Part shown: positions 23,744-32,253 of the stretch, in pieces
Layout: every line of letters begins with the position of its first letter
How positions within the stretch are numbered: the first letter of the stretch is position 1
DNA from: Thermocaproicibacter sp036844765
GTDB lineage: Bacteria; Bacillota; Clostridia; Oscillospirales; Acutalibacteraceae
Reading direction: 5' to 3'
Assembly: GCA_036844765.1 (NCBI GenBank)
Contig: DAIUFE010000008.1
Span: 1-61,018, forward strand
Length of the DNA: 61,018 nucleotides
The notes under the pieces: generated by a model
Seen by the model: only the letters and a program-made list of their open reading frames with translations
Databases searched by the model: none
What the model was told of the DNA's origin: nothing
Program-made: the position numbers and the translations under genes

Positions 23744-26700
23744 TCAGTTGAAACGGACGGAAGATGAGATTTTCGTGATGTCCACGACCGAAAGCCGCGT
23801 CGTGTCCACATGGCGCGCGCAGGTCAGGAAGGCGTTGGCGGTGTCGAGGGAAGTCAGGCACGGAATGCCGGCCTCCACGGCGTTGCGGCGGATCAGGAAG
23901 CCGTCGCGGCGGTGCGCCGCGCTCTGGGAAGGCGTGTTGATCACAAGATGGATCTTCCCCGAGAGGATCCGGTCGAGGATATCGGGCTTTCCGTCCCCGA
24001 TCTTATGCAGCCGGACGGTCGGGATCCCGCTCGCGTTGAGGAACTCCGACGTGCCGGCCGTCGCGAAGATGGTCCAGCCCAGGCCGCAGAGGCCCCGGGC
24101 GATGGGCAGGATCTCGGGCTTGTCGCTGTCCTGCACGGTGAGGATCACGTTGCCCCTGTCGATCCTGTGGATCCCGGCGCCGTAAAACGCCTTGATCAGG
24201 GCCTCGTCGTAGGTCGGGGCGACGCCGAGTACCTCTCCCGTCGATTTCATCTCGGGGCCGAGGCTCACGTCCTGCCCGTACAGCTTCTCAAACGAGAAAA
24301 CGGGCATCTTGACCGCCACAAGATCGCGCGCGGGCTGCAGACCGTACCGGTAGCCCATCTCCGGCAGCGTCTTTCCGAAAAAGGTCCCCACGGCCAGCGG
24401 GACGATGGGAATCCCCGTGACCTTGCTGATATAGGGGACCGTGCGGGAGGAGCGGGGGTTCGCCTCAATCACGTAGACCTCCCCGCCCTTTACGATATAC
24501 TGCACGTTCAGCAGGCCCCGCACGTTCAGGGCCTTGGCGAGGCGGCGCGTGTCCTCGACGATCCGGTCCTGCATCTCTTTTTTCACGCCGACGGGCGGAT
24601 AGACCGAGATGCTGTCGCCGGAATGGATGCCCGCCCGCTCGATGTGCTGCATGATGCCGGGGATCACGGTATCGGTGCCGTCGCAGACCGCGTCGACCTC
24701 GACCTCGGTGCCCATGATGTATTTGTCGACGAGGATGGGGTGTTCCTGCGCGACGCGGTTGATGATGCCGATCTGCCCGACGATGTCCTCGTCGGAATAG
24801 GCGATCTGCATCCCCTGCCCGCCGAGGACGTAGGACGGGCGCACCAGAACGGGATAGCCCAGCGCGTGCGCGGCGGCGACGGCCTCTTCGCAGGTGAAGA
24901 CCGTGCGGCCGGCCGCGCGCGGGATCCCCAGCCGGTTCAGGATGGCGTCGAAGCGTTTGCGGTCCTCCGCGGCGTCGATGCTGTCGAACGAGCTGCCGAG
25001 AATGGGCACCCCCATCTTCTCGATGGCCCCCGCCAGGCGGATGGCCGTCTGGCCGCCGAACTGGACCACGGCGCCGTCCGGTTTTTCAAGCTCGACGATG
25101 CGGCGCACGTCCTCCTCCGTCAGCGGCTCGAAATAGAGCTTGTCCGCCACGTCGAAATCCGTGCTGACCGTTTCGGGGTTGTTGTTGACGATGATGGTCT
25201 CGCAGCCCAGCTCCTTGAGCGCCCAGACGCTGTGGACGGAGCAGAAGTCGAATTCGATCCCCTGACCGATGCGGATCGGCCCCGAGCCGATGACCAGCAC
25301 CTTTTTCCGCCCCGCGCCGGGCCGGGACTCGTTTTTTCCGCCGTAGGCGGAATAATAGTACGGGGTTTCGGCCTCGAACTCGGCGGCGCAGGTATCCACC
25401 ATCCGGTAGCCCGGGCGGATCGCCCATTCTTTTTCCAGCGCGCGGATCTTCTCCTCGCCCGCGCCGCTCAGCTTCGAGACGGTTTTGTCAAGGAAGCCGC
25501 TCTCCTTCGCGCGCCGCAGCAGTTTTTCGTCCAGCGGGCCGGCGGCGATCTGCTTTTCGAGCTTCACAATGTTTTGATATTTTTTCAGGAACCACGGGTC
25601 GATCTTCGTCACGCCGTGGATATGTTCTATCGTGACGCCGCGGCGCAGCGCCTCGGCGACCGTCCAGAGGCGGCGGTCGTCGGCCACGTGGAGCTTTTCG
25701 TCCAGCTTTTCGTCCGAAAGACCTTTCAGGGAATCGTCCAGCAGGCTGTAGGTGTGCTGCTCGAGGCAGCGGATGGACTTCATCAGGGCCGCCTCGAAGG
25801 TGGGGGCGATGCCCATCACCTCGCCGGTCGATTTCATCTGGGTGCCGAGGACGCGGCGCGCGCTGAGGAACTTGTCGAACGGCCAGCGGGGAATCTTCAC
25901 GACGCAGTAGTCGAGCGTCGGCTCGAAGCAGGCGTAGGTTTTTTTCGTGATGGCGTTCGGGATCTCATCCAGCGTATAGCCGAGCGCGATCTTCGAGGCG
26001 ACCTTCGCGATGGGGTACCCCGTCGCCTTGGAGGCGAGCGCCGACGAGCGGCTGACGCGCGGATTGACCTCGATCACCGCGTAGTGGAAGCTCTGCGGGT
26101 CCAGGGCGAACTGCACGTTGCAGCCGCCCTCCACCTTCAGCTCCCGGATGATGGCGAGCGCGGCGCTGCGCAGCATCTGCAGCTCTTTGTCCGCCAGGGT
26201 CTGGCACGGCGCCACGACGATCGAATCGCCGGTATGCACCCCCACGGGGTCAATGTTCTCCATATTGCAGACGGTGATGCAGTTGTCGTTGCGGTCGCGC
26301 ATCACCTCGTACTCGATCTCTTTCCAGCCGGCGATGCTGCGCTCGATAAGCACCTGGTGCACACGGCTGCGGTGCAGGCCCACAGCGGCGATCTCCCGCA
26401 GCTCCCGCTCGTCGGCCGCGATGCCTCCCCCGCTGCCGCCGAGCGTGTACGCCGGGCGCACGACGACCGGGTACCCGATGGCCGCCGCGGTCTTCAGGCA
26501 CTCGTCCATGCTCTCAGCGACCCTGCTGGGCGCCATCGGCTGGCCGATGCGGGCCATCGCCTCCTTGAACAGCTCGCGGTCTTCCGCCATGCGGATGGTG
26601 TCGGCGCTGGTGCCGATCAGCTCCACGTGGTGCTCCTTCAGAAAGCCGGATTCCTCCAGCTCCACGGCGAGGTTCAGCGCGTTCTGCCCGCCGAGCGTGG

Positions 26701-26962
26701 GGAGGATGCTGTCCGGCTTCTCCCTGAGCATGACCTTCCGGGCGGTCTCGGCCGTCAAAGGCTCGATATACACCTTGTCCGCGATCTGCCGGTCGGTCAT
26801 GATCGTCGCGGGGTTGGAGTTGATCAGAACGACCTCGATCCCCTCCTCGCGCAGCGCGCGGCACGCCTGCGTGCCCGCGTAGTCGAACTCCGCCGCCTGC
26901 CCGATCACGATCGGGCCGGAGCCGATGATGACGACCTTCCGGATATCCGCGCGCCTGCTCAC
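23744..26962 (-). CDS. carB: carbamoyl phosphate synthase, large subunit
   Basis: Makes carbamoyl phosphate for arginine and pyrimidine synthesis. The 1072-residue protein shows the internal duplication of the family: two carboxy/carbamoyl phosphate halves, each with a G-S-G-P-I-x-I-G-Q motif (near residues 13 and 560) and an ATP-grasp domain (V-R-P-A-Y-T-L-G-G and V-R-P-S-Y-V-L-G-G). A C-terminal MGS-like allosteric domain covers about 935 to 1072. The start overlaps the carA stop in an ATGA arrangement. A 1088-codon open frame on the opposite strand is a composition artefact. Confidence 0.98.
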   Translation of the reverse strand: MSRRADIRKVVIIGSGPIVIGQAAEFDYAGTQACRALREEGIEVVLINSNPATIMTDRQIADKVYIEPLTAETARKVMLREKPDSILPTLGGQNALNLAVELEESGFLKEHHVELIGTSADTIRMAEDRELFKEAMARIGQPMAPSRVAESMDECLKTAAAIGYPVVVRPAYTLGGSGGGIAADERELREIAAVGLHRSRVHQVLIERSIAGWKEIEYEVMRDRNDNCITVCNMENIDPVGVHTGDSIVVAPCQTLADKELQMLRSAALAIIRELKVEGGCNVQFALDPQSFHYAVIEVNPRVSRSSALASKATGYPIAKVASKIALGYTLDEIPNAITKKTYACFEPTLDYCVVKIPRWPFDKFLSARRVLGTQMKSTGEVMGIAPTFEAALMKSIRCLEQHTYSLLDDSLKGLSDEKLDEKLHVADDRRLWTVAEALRRGVTIEHIHGVTKIDPWFLKKYQNIVKLEKQIAAGPLDEKLLRRAKESGFLDKTVSKLSGAGEEKIRALEKEWAIRPGYRMVDTCAAEFEAETPYYYSAYGGKNESRPGAGRKKVLVIGSGPIRIGQGIEFDFCSVHSVWALKELGCETIIVNNNPETVSTDFDVADKLYFEPLTEEDVRRIVELEKPDGAVVQFGGQTAIRLAGAIEKMGVPILGSSFDSIDAAEDRKRFDAILNRLGIPRAAGRTVFTCEEAVAAAHALGYPVLVRPSYVLGGQGMQIAYSDEDIVGQIGIINRVAQEHPILVDKYIMGTEVEVDAVCDGTDTVIPGIMQHIERAGIHSGDSISVYPPVGVKKEMQDRIVEDTRRLAKALNVRGLLNVQYIVKGGEVYVIEANPRSSRTVPYISKVTGIPIVPLAVGTFFGKTLPEMGYRYGLQPARDLVAVKMPVFSFEKLYGQDVSLGPEMKSTGEVLGVAPTYDEALIKAFYGAGIHRIDRGNVILTVQDSDKPEILPIARGLCGLGWTIFATAGTSEFLNASGIPTVRLHKIGDGKPDILDRILSGKIHLVINTPSQSAAHRRDGFLIRRNAVEAGIPCLTSLDTANAFLTCARHVDTTRLSVVDITKISSSVRFN

Positions 26963-28035
26963 AGCCGGTCACCCCCCATCAGCGAAAGGAAGCGGTCAAA
27001 CAAAAAGCCCGTGTCGCGCGGGCCGGGCGAAGCTTCGGGATGGAACTGCACGGAGAAGACTTTCCCGTTTTTATAATTGAATCCCTCAATGCTGCCATCG
27101 TTCATACTGATGAAACTGATGTCGGCGACTGAAGGATCGACGGTGTTCCCATCCACCACGTAGCCGTGGTTCTGGGAAGTGATATAGACTTTGTTTTTCG
27201 CAAGCTCCTTGACCGGATGATTGACTCCCCTGTGCCCGTATTTCAATTTGTAAGTATCAAACCCTTCCGCAAGGGCCATCAGCTGATGGCCGAGACAAAT
27301 CGCGAACGTCGGGATCCCGTAAGCGTAAACGCGCTTCAGTTCCCCGATCTCCCTTCCGCAGTCCTTCGGGTCGCCCGGCCCGTTCGTCAGCATCACGCCG
27401 TCCGGTGAAAACGAGAGAAGTTCCTCGAGCGAGGCGCCGTGCGGAAAACGCCTGACCGTGCACCCCCGGGAAACCAGCGAGCGGAGGATGCTGTTTTTCG
27501 CCCCGTAATCCACCAGAGAGACCCGTACGGGGCCGTCGCCGTAAACGGCCGGCTCTTTGCAGCTGACCAGCGGGACGGGCGGCTCCGGGCGGAAGGCCGC
27601 GATCTTTCGCTTCATCTCCGCCGTATCCGGGGAATCGCCGTAGGCGACCATGCCGCGCATGGTGCCGCTCTCGCGCAGAACGCGCGTCAGGGCGCGCGTG
27701 TCGAGCCCCTGCACCCCCGGGATGCGGTTGTCCTTCAGAAACGTATCCAAATCCACGTCGCTGCGGAAATTGCTCGCAAGGTCCGACACCCTGTGGATGA
27801 GAAAAGCGGAAAGCCACGGGCGCGCGGATTCCAGGTCTTCGCGGCACACGCCGTAATTCCCGATCAGCGGATAGGTCATCACCACGCCCTGCCCGGCGTA
27901 GGAAGGGTCGGTCAGCAGCTCGCTGTAGCCGCACATGGCGCTGTTGAAGACGACCTCGCAGACGACGTCCTTTTCCGCGCCGAATCCGGTTCCCTCGAAA
28001 GTCATGCCGTTTTCCAGCATCAGCGTTGCTTTCAA
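26959..28035 (-). CDS. carA: carbamoyl phosphate synthase, small (glutaminase) subunit
   Basis: Supplies ammonia from glutamine to CarB. The 358-residue protein has the N-terminal CPSase domain (L-E-N-G-M-T-F-E-G-T-G-F-G) and a class I amidotransferase with nucleophile Cys in F-A-I-C-L-G-H-Q near residue 240 and H-P-E-A-S-P-G-P near the end. The start is TTG at 28035, preceded by AGGTGGTGG. Only 39 bp separate it from dapL and no clear promoter or pyr leader is visible there, so transcription may continue from dapL. Confidence 0.97.
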   Translation of the reverse strand: MKATLMLENGMTFEGTGFGAEKDVVCEVVFNSAMCGYSELLTDPSYAGQGVVMTYPLIGNYGVCREDLESARPWLSAFLIHRVSDLASNFRSDVDLDTFLKDNRIPGVQGLDTRALTRVLRESGTMRGMVAYGDSPDTAEMKRKIAAFRPEPPVPLVSCKEPAVYGDGPVRVSLVDYGAKNSILRSLVSRGCTVRRFPHGASLEELLSFSPDGVMLTNGPGDPKDCGREIGELKRVYAYGIPTFAICLGHQLMALAEGFDTYKLKYGHRGVNHPVKELAKNKVYITSQNHGYVVDGNTVDPSVADISFISMNDGSIEGFNYKNGKVFSVQFHPEASPGPRDTGFLFDRFLSLMGGDRL

Positions 28036-28074
28036 TTCAGTCCACCACCTATTTCTATATGAAGCCGGGCGGAA

Positions 28075-29304
28075 TCACCCCGCGAAGGCTTTGACGATGC
28101 GCTCCACGGCCTTTTGGGTATTCTCCCGCGTGTTGAACGACGTGAGACGGAAATAGCCTTCGCCGCATGCCCCGAAGCCCGAGCCCGGCGTCCCCACGAC
28201 GCCCGCCCTCTGCAGAAGCGCGTCGAAGAACTGCCACGAGGTCATCCCCTGCGGGACCCGGAGCCAGACGTAAGGGGAATTGACGCCGCCCCACACCGAG
28301 AACCCGGCCTTCGCGAGGCCGTTCAGGATGGCCGCGGCGTTCTCCCGGTAATACGCGAGGTTCGCCTTCACGCCGCGCTGTCCCTCGGGGGTATAAACCG
28401 CCTCTGCGCCGCGCTGCACGATGTAGGAGACGCCGTTCATCTTCGTCGACTGCCGGCGGTCCCACAGGCGGTTGAGCGAAACGCCGCCGAACTCCAGTTC
28501 CTTCGGGATCACCGTGTAGGCGCAGCGCACGCCGGTGAAGCCCGCCGTCTTGGAGAAGCTGCGGAACTCGATCGCGCATTTTTTCGCGCCGTCGATCTCG
28601 AAAATGCTGTGCGGCATCCCGGGGTCGGTGATAAAGGCCTCGTAGGCCGCGTCGTAAAGGATCACCGAGCCGTTTTCCAGCGCGTAGCCGACCCATTTCT
28701 TCAGCTCGTCCCGGCGGATACCCATGCCGGTCGGGTTGTTCGGGAAACAGAGGTAGATCATGTCGGCCCGCCGGTCCGGCAGCTCCGGCAGAAAGCCGTT
28801 TTCCGCCCGGCAGGGCATGTAGACGATCCTGCTGAATCCGGACCCTTCCCGGTATTCCCCCGCGCGGCCCGCCATCACGTTCGTGTCGACGTAGACCGGG
28901 TAAACCGGGTCGCAGACCGCCACGACGTTGTCCCGGTCGAAAAGCTCCCCGATGCTGCCCGTGTCGCTTTTGGCGCCGTCGCTGACAAAAATTTCGTCTG
29001 GCGCGATCTCGACGCCGCGCTCCCTGAAATCGTGCCCGCTGATCGCTTCTCTCAGGAACGGGTAGCCCGCCTCCGGGCCGTAGCCCCGGAACGTCTCGGC
29101 GCGGCCCATTTCCTTCGCGGCGGCGGCCATCGCGTCCACGACCGCGCCGGGCAGCGGGCGCGTGACGTCGCCGATGCCGAGACGGAGGATTTCGGCGCCG
29201 GGATGCGCCTGCGAAAACTTCCGGACCCGGTCCGCAATCTCGACAAACAGATAATTCGCCGGAAGCTTGGCAAAGTTTCCGTTGATTTTCAGCAAATTCT
29301 GCAC
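28075..29304 (-). CDS. dapL: LL-diaminopimelate aminotransferase
   Basis: Converts tetrahydrodipicolinate directly to LL-diaminopimelate using glutamate, the short route to meso-DAP and lysine. The 409-residue fold-type I PLP enzyme shows the family's N-terminal L-P-A-N-Y-L-F-V-E-I, L-G-I-G-D-V-T-R-P-L, G-Y-G-P-E-A-G-Y near residue 75, F-P-N-N-P-T-G near 190 and the lysine in F-S-K-T-A-G-F-T-G near 255. The start is GTG at 29304 or TTG nine bases later; neither has ideal spacing from GGAAGGG. It has its own promoter inside the end of dapF. Confidence 0.95.
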   Translation of the reverse strand: MQNLLKINGNFAKLPANYLFVEIADRVRKFSQAHPGAEILRLGIGDVTRPLPGAVVDAMAAAAKEMGRAETFRGYGPEAGYPFLREAISGHDFRERGVEIAPDEIFVSDGAKSDTGSIGELFDRDNVVAVCDPVYPVYVDTNVMAGRAGEYREGSGFSRIVYMPCRAENGFLPELPDRRADMIYLCFPNNPTGMGIRRDELKKWVGYALENGSVILYDAAYEAFITDPGMPHSIFEIDGAKKCAIEFRSFSKTAGFTGVRCAYTVIPKELEFGGVSLNRLWDRRQSTKMNGVSYIVQRGAEAVYTPEGQRGVKANLAYYRENAAAILNGLAKAGFSVWGGVNSPYVWLRVPQGMTSWQFFDALLQRAGVVGTPGSGFGACGEGYFRLTSFNTRENTQKAVERIVKAFAG

Positions 29305-29347
29305 ATTCCCTTCCGCGGTCCTTCAAAAATCCGCATTCTAAACGGTT

Positions 29348-29376
29348 ATTATATCAGATTTCGACGGATCCGTCAA
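29348..29376 (-). promoter_or_regulatory. promoter for dapL, overlapping the end of dapF
   Basis: TTGACG (29371-29376), 17-bp spacer, perfect TATAAT (29348-29353) on the minus strand. The -10 directly abuts the dapF stop codon (29354-29356). It could drive dapL and, by read-through, the carAB-pur cluster. Confidence 0.75.
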
Positions 29377-30187
29377 AGACAAATTCAGCCGGTCCTTTCA
29401 TAAAGACATGGCCGGAGGTTTCGTCCCAGCGGATGGAAAGGTCCCCGCCCCGCAGGCGGACCCGGACGCTCCGCCCGGTTTTCCCGTTCAGGGCGGCGGC
29501 CACGGCCGAGGCGCAGGCCCCCGTCCCGCAGGCCAGGGTCTCCCCCGAGCCGCGCTCCCAGACGCGCATTCGGAGCTCGTCCCGGCCTATTACCTGCACG
29601 AACTCGGCGTTCACGTGCTCCGGAAAAACCGGATGGCGCTCAAATTGCGGCCCCGCCGTTTCGACCGGAGCGCGCAGGACGTCGTCCACGAACAGTACGC
29701 AGTGGGGGTTCCCCACCGAGACGCAGGTCACGCGGTACTCTTTTCCGCCGACCGCAAGCGGCTGCGCGACGACCGGACCTTTCGGGAACCGGACCGGGAT
29801 CTTCGCGGGGTCGAGGACGGGCTCCCCCATATCGACCTCCACCGATTTTACTTTTCCGCCCGCCGTCTCGAGGGAAAGCGTCTTGACGCCGCTGAGGGTC
29901 TCGACCGTCAGGACGTCCCTGCGCGCGATCCCGCGCTCGTAGACGTACTTCGCGACGCAGCGGATGCCGTTGCCGCACATCCCGCTGCGGGAGCCGTCCG
30001 CGTTGTACATATCCATCCGGCAGTCCGCGATCTCCGACGGCTCGATGAGGATCAGCCCGTCGGAGCCGACGCCGAAGTGCCGGTCGCTCAGGCGGACGGC
30101 GAGCTTCGCGGGGTCCCCGACCCGCTCCTCGAACCCGTTCACATAGATATAATCGTTGCCGATCCCCTGCATTTTAGTGAATTTCAT
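29354..30187 (-). CDS. dapF: diaminopimelate epimerase
   Basis: Interconverts LL- and meso-diaminopimelate, following DapL in the same pathway. The 277-residue protein has both catalytic cysteines in their signatures: C-G-N-G-I-R-C near residue 71 and A-C-G-T-G-A-C near 215. The start M-K-F-T-K-M-Q-G-I-G-N-D-Y is typical. It is preceded by the ANTAR gene with a 14-bp gap and probably shares the glnA transcript. Confidence 0.97.
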   Translation of the reverse strand: MKFTKMQGIGNDYIYVNGFEERVGDPAKLAVRLSDRHFGVGSDGLILIEPSEIADCRMDMYNADGSRSGMCGNGIRCVAKYVYERGIARRDVLTVETLSGVKTLSLETAGGKVKSVEVDMGEPVLDPAKIPVRFPKGPVVAQPLAVGGKEYRVTCVSVGNPHCVLFVDDVLRAPVETAGPQFERHPVFPEHVNAEFVQVIGRDELRMRVWERGSGETLACGTGACASAVAAALNGKTGRSVRVRLRGGDLSIRWDETSGHVFMKGPAEFVFDGSVEI

Positions 30188-30201
30188 CCGGCCCTCTCCC
30201 T

Positions 30202-30744
30202 TCAGGAATGCAGAATGATGAGCGCGGTCTCCGCCATCTTTCTGCCGAAATCCATGCTTTTTTTCTGGATGAACCGGTGCGCCTGCCGCTCGGTCATGCC
30301 GTTTCTTTCGATCAGCAAGCCCTTCGCCCGGGAGACCGCCTCCCGGGCGTCGAAGTTCTCGCCGCTCATCTCCCGCCCGACCGCGGGCGGGGTCGCGTCC
30401 GCCAGGTTCAGAAGCATGCCGACGGTGTCGACCAGGCTTTTGCGGCGGACCGGCAGCATCAGGCTGACGGGCGGCAGCGGGCTTCCCGTCCCCCCGAACT
30501 GCGGGCCGACCAGAAATACGAAATCGTATTTTGCCCCGACCATCTGCGGCAGGCTGAGCGCGGGCATATCCCTCAGCTTCATGCCGCAGACGACGACTCC
30601 GCCGTGATAATGCCGGGCCGCGAAGCCGATCACCTGCGCGCCCGCCGTGCAGACGCAGCTGACGAAAAGCCCGCCGGAATGGAGCGCGGCGGCGATTCTC
30701 TTCGCCCGGTCCGGGCTGGAATTGGCGACCACAATGCTGCTCAT
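30202..30744 (-). CDS. ANTAR-domain antiterminator with pseudo-receiver
   Basis: The 180-residue protein has a response-regulator-like N-terminal domain (about 1 to 115) and a C-terminal ANTAR RNA-binding domain (about 120 to 180: A-V-S-R-A-K-G-L-L-I-E-R-N-G-M-T-E-R-Q-A-H-R-F-I). ANTAR proteins bind paired hexaloop hairpins in leader RNA and prevent termination. Where the phosphoacceptor Asp is expected at the end of the third strand, the sequence reads V-V-V-C-G-M, so phosphorylation is unlikely. It sits right after glnA, as in Clostridia where such proteins are linked to nitrogen control. No tandem-hairpin target was identified in the short glnA leader. Confidence 0.85.
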   Translation of the reverse strand: MSSIVVANSSPDRAKRIAAALHSGGLFVSCVCTAGAQVIGFAARHYHGGVVVCGMKLRDMPALSLPQMVGAKYDFVFLVGPQFGGTGSPLPPVSLMLPVRRKSLVDTVGMLLNLADATPPAVGREMSGENFDAREAVSRAKGLLIERNGMTERQAHRFIQKKSMDFGRKMAETALIILHS

Positions 30745-30787
30745 GTCGACGGCTCCGGGAAAAAAAGCCCGGCGGAACGGGCCTCCC

Positions 30788-32119
30788 TCAAAATTTATCG
30801 AGGTAGCGGTTCAGCTCCCACGCCGTGACCGTCGTGGAATAGTCCTGCCATTCCCGCTCCTTCGCCTCCACATACTTTCCGAAAACATGGTCGCCGAGCG
30901 TCTCTTTCACCAGCGGATCGGCGCGCATGGCCTCGACGGCGAGGTGCAGGTCCCGAGGAAGGTCCTCGATGCCCTGCGCCGCGCGCTCTTCCCGGCCGAT
31001 GTTGTAGATGTTGGCGGAAACGGCCGGCGGCGGCGTCAGGTCGTGCTCGATCCCGTCCAGCCCCGCGGCCAGCAGCAGCGCGAAAGCGAGGTACGGGTTG
31101 CACGCCGGGTCCGGGTTGCGAAGCTCGGCCCGGGTGCCGGCGCCGCGGGAGGTCGGCACGCGGATCAGCGCGCTGCGGTTGCCCATGGTCCACGCGATGT
31201 TGCAGGGGGCCTCGAAACCGGGGATCAGGCGCTTGTAGGAGTTCACGAGCGGGTTCGTAACGGCGCAGATCCCCTTGACGTGCCGGAGGACGCCGGCGAT
31301 GAAATTCAGGCAGGTGCGGCTCAGGCCCGTCTCGCTCTTCGGGTCGTAAAAGGCGTTCTCGCCGCCGCGGAACAAAGACATATTGGTGTGCATGCCGGAC
31401 CCCGCGCGGTTTTCGATCGGCTTCGGCATGAAGGTCGCGCACAGGCCGTTCGCGTCGGCGCAGTTCTTGACGACCAGCTTGAAGGTGACGAGGTTATCGG
31501 CGGCGGAGAGGGCTTCGCTGTACTTGAAATCGATCTCGTGCTGGGCGAAAGCCACCTCGTGGTGGGAGGCCTCGATCTCGAACCCCATGTCCTCCAGCGC
31601 GACGCAGATGTCGCGGCGGCAGTTCTCCCCCAGATCGGACGGCCCGAGGTCGAAATATCCGGCAGTGTCGTGCGTCACCGTGGTGGGGTGGCCGAACTCG
31701 TCCGTGTTGAACAGGAAGAACTCGCACTCCGGCCCCACGGCGAAAGTGTAGCCGAGCCGGGACGCGCGGCGGATCGTCCGCCGCAGCACCTCCCTCGGGT
31801 CACCCTCGAACGGCGTGCCGTCCGGTTTATAGATGTCGCAGATCAGCCGCGCGATCCGGCCGTTCTGCGTGCTCCACGGGAAAACGGCGAAGGTGTCGAG
31901 ATCCGGGTGCAGGTACATGTCGGATTCCTCGATGCGGACGAAGCCCTCGATGGAGGAGCCGTCGAACATGCATTGGTTATCCAGCGCCCGCTCGATCTGG
32001 GAGGGAGTCACGGCCACGTTCTTCAGCATCCCGAAGATATCCGTAAACTGAAGGCGGATGAACCGCACACCCTCTTCCCTGATCCTTCGGACGATGTCCT
32101 GCCTGGTATTTTTTGACAA
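30788..32119 (-). CDS. glnA: glutamine synthetase, type I
   Basis: Forms glutamine from glutamate, ammonia and ATP. The 443-residue length indicates the GSI-alpha subtype of Firmicutes, which is feedback-regulated and not adenylylated. Motifs include M-F-D-G-S-S-I-E-G-F near residue 50, V-G-P-E-C-E-F-F-L-F near 125, the ATP-binding M-P-K-P-I-E-N-R-A-G-S-G-M-H near 235 and N-R-S-A-L-I-R-V-P near 310. The start is TTG at 32119 with GAGGGGGCG upstream. Transcription starts from its own sigma-A-type promoter. Confidence 0.97.
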   Translation of the reverse strand: MSKNTRQDIVRRIREEGVRFIRLQFTDIFGMLKNVAVTPSQIERALDNQCMFDGSSIEGFVRIEESDMYLHPDLDTFAVFPWSTQNGRIARLICDIYKPDGTPFEGDPREVLRRTIRRASRLGYTFAVGPECEFFLFNTDEFGHPTTVTHDTAGYFDLGPSDLGENCRRDICVALEDMGFEIEASHHEVAFAQHEIDFKYSEALSAADNLVTFKLVVKNCADANGLCATFMPKPIENRAGSGMHTNMSLFRGGENAFYDPKSETGLSRTCLNFIAGVLRHVKGICAVTNPLVNSYKRLIPGFEAPCNIAWTMGNRSALIRVPTSRGAGTRAELRNPDPACNPYLAFALLLAAGLDGIEHDLTPPPAVSANIYNIGREERAAQGIEDLPRDLHLAVEAMRADPLVKETLGDHVFGKYVEAKEREWQDYSTTVTAWELNRYLDKF

Positions 32120-32190
32120 ATCAGACGCCCCCTCTTGAATTTTCGCCGTGCAAATCTTTCATTTTTTCCCGGTCTGCGTCTTTTCGCTCT

Positions 32191-32219
32191 ATTTTATGCT
32201 TTTCGGGGGGCCGTGTCAA
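32191..32219 (-). promoter_or_regulatory. glnA promoter
   Basis: TTGACA (32214-32219), 17-bp spacer, TAAAAT (32191-32196) on the minus strand, close to consensus. The leader to the TTG start is only about 65 bases, too short for a glutamine riboswitch with terminator. Confidence 0.8.
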
Positions 32220-32253
32220 TTCCCTGTGAAACCATTTTTTCCGGAAAAGCCGG

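Noticed and set aside
23810..27076. A 1088-codon open frame on the plus strand opposite carB and the end of carA
   Set aside because: It mirrors the codon bias of the real genes (high GC at third positions removes stops on the other strand), has no recognisable domain, and carB is unmistakable.
32120..32253. A glutamine riboswitch upstream of glnA
   Set aside because: The leader after the promoter is about 65 bases and no glnA-motif pairing was recognised.
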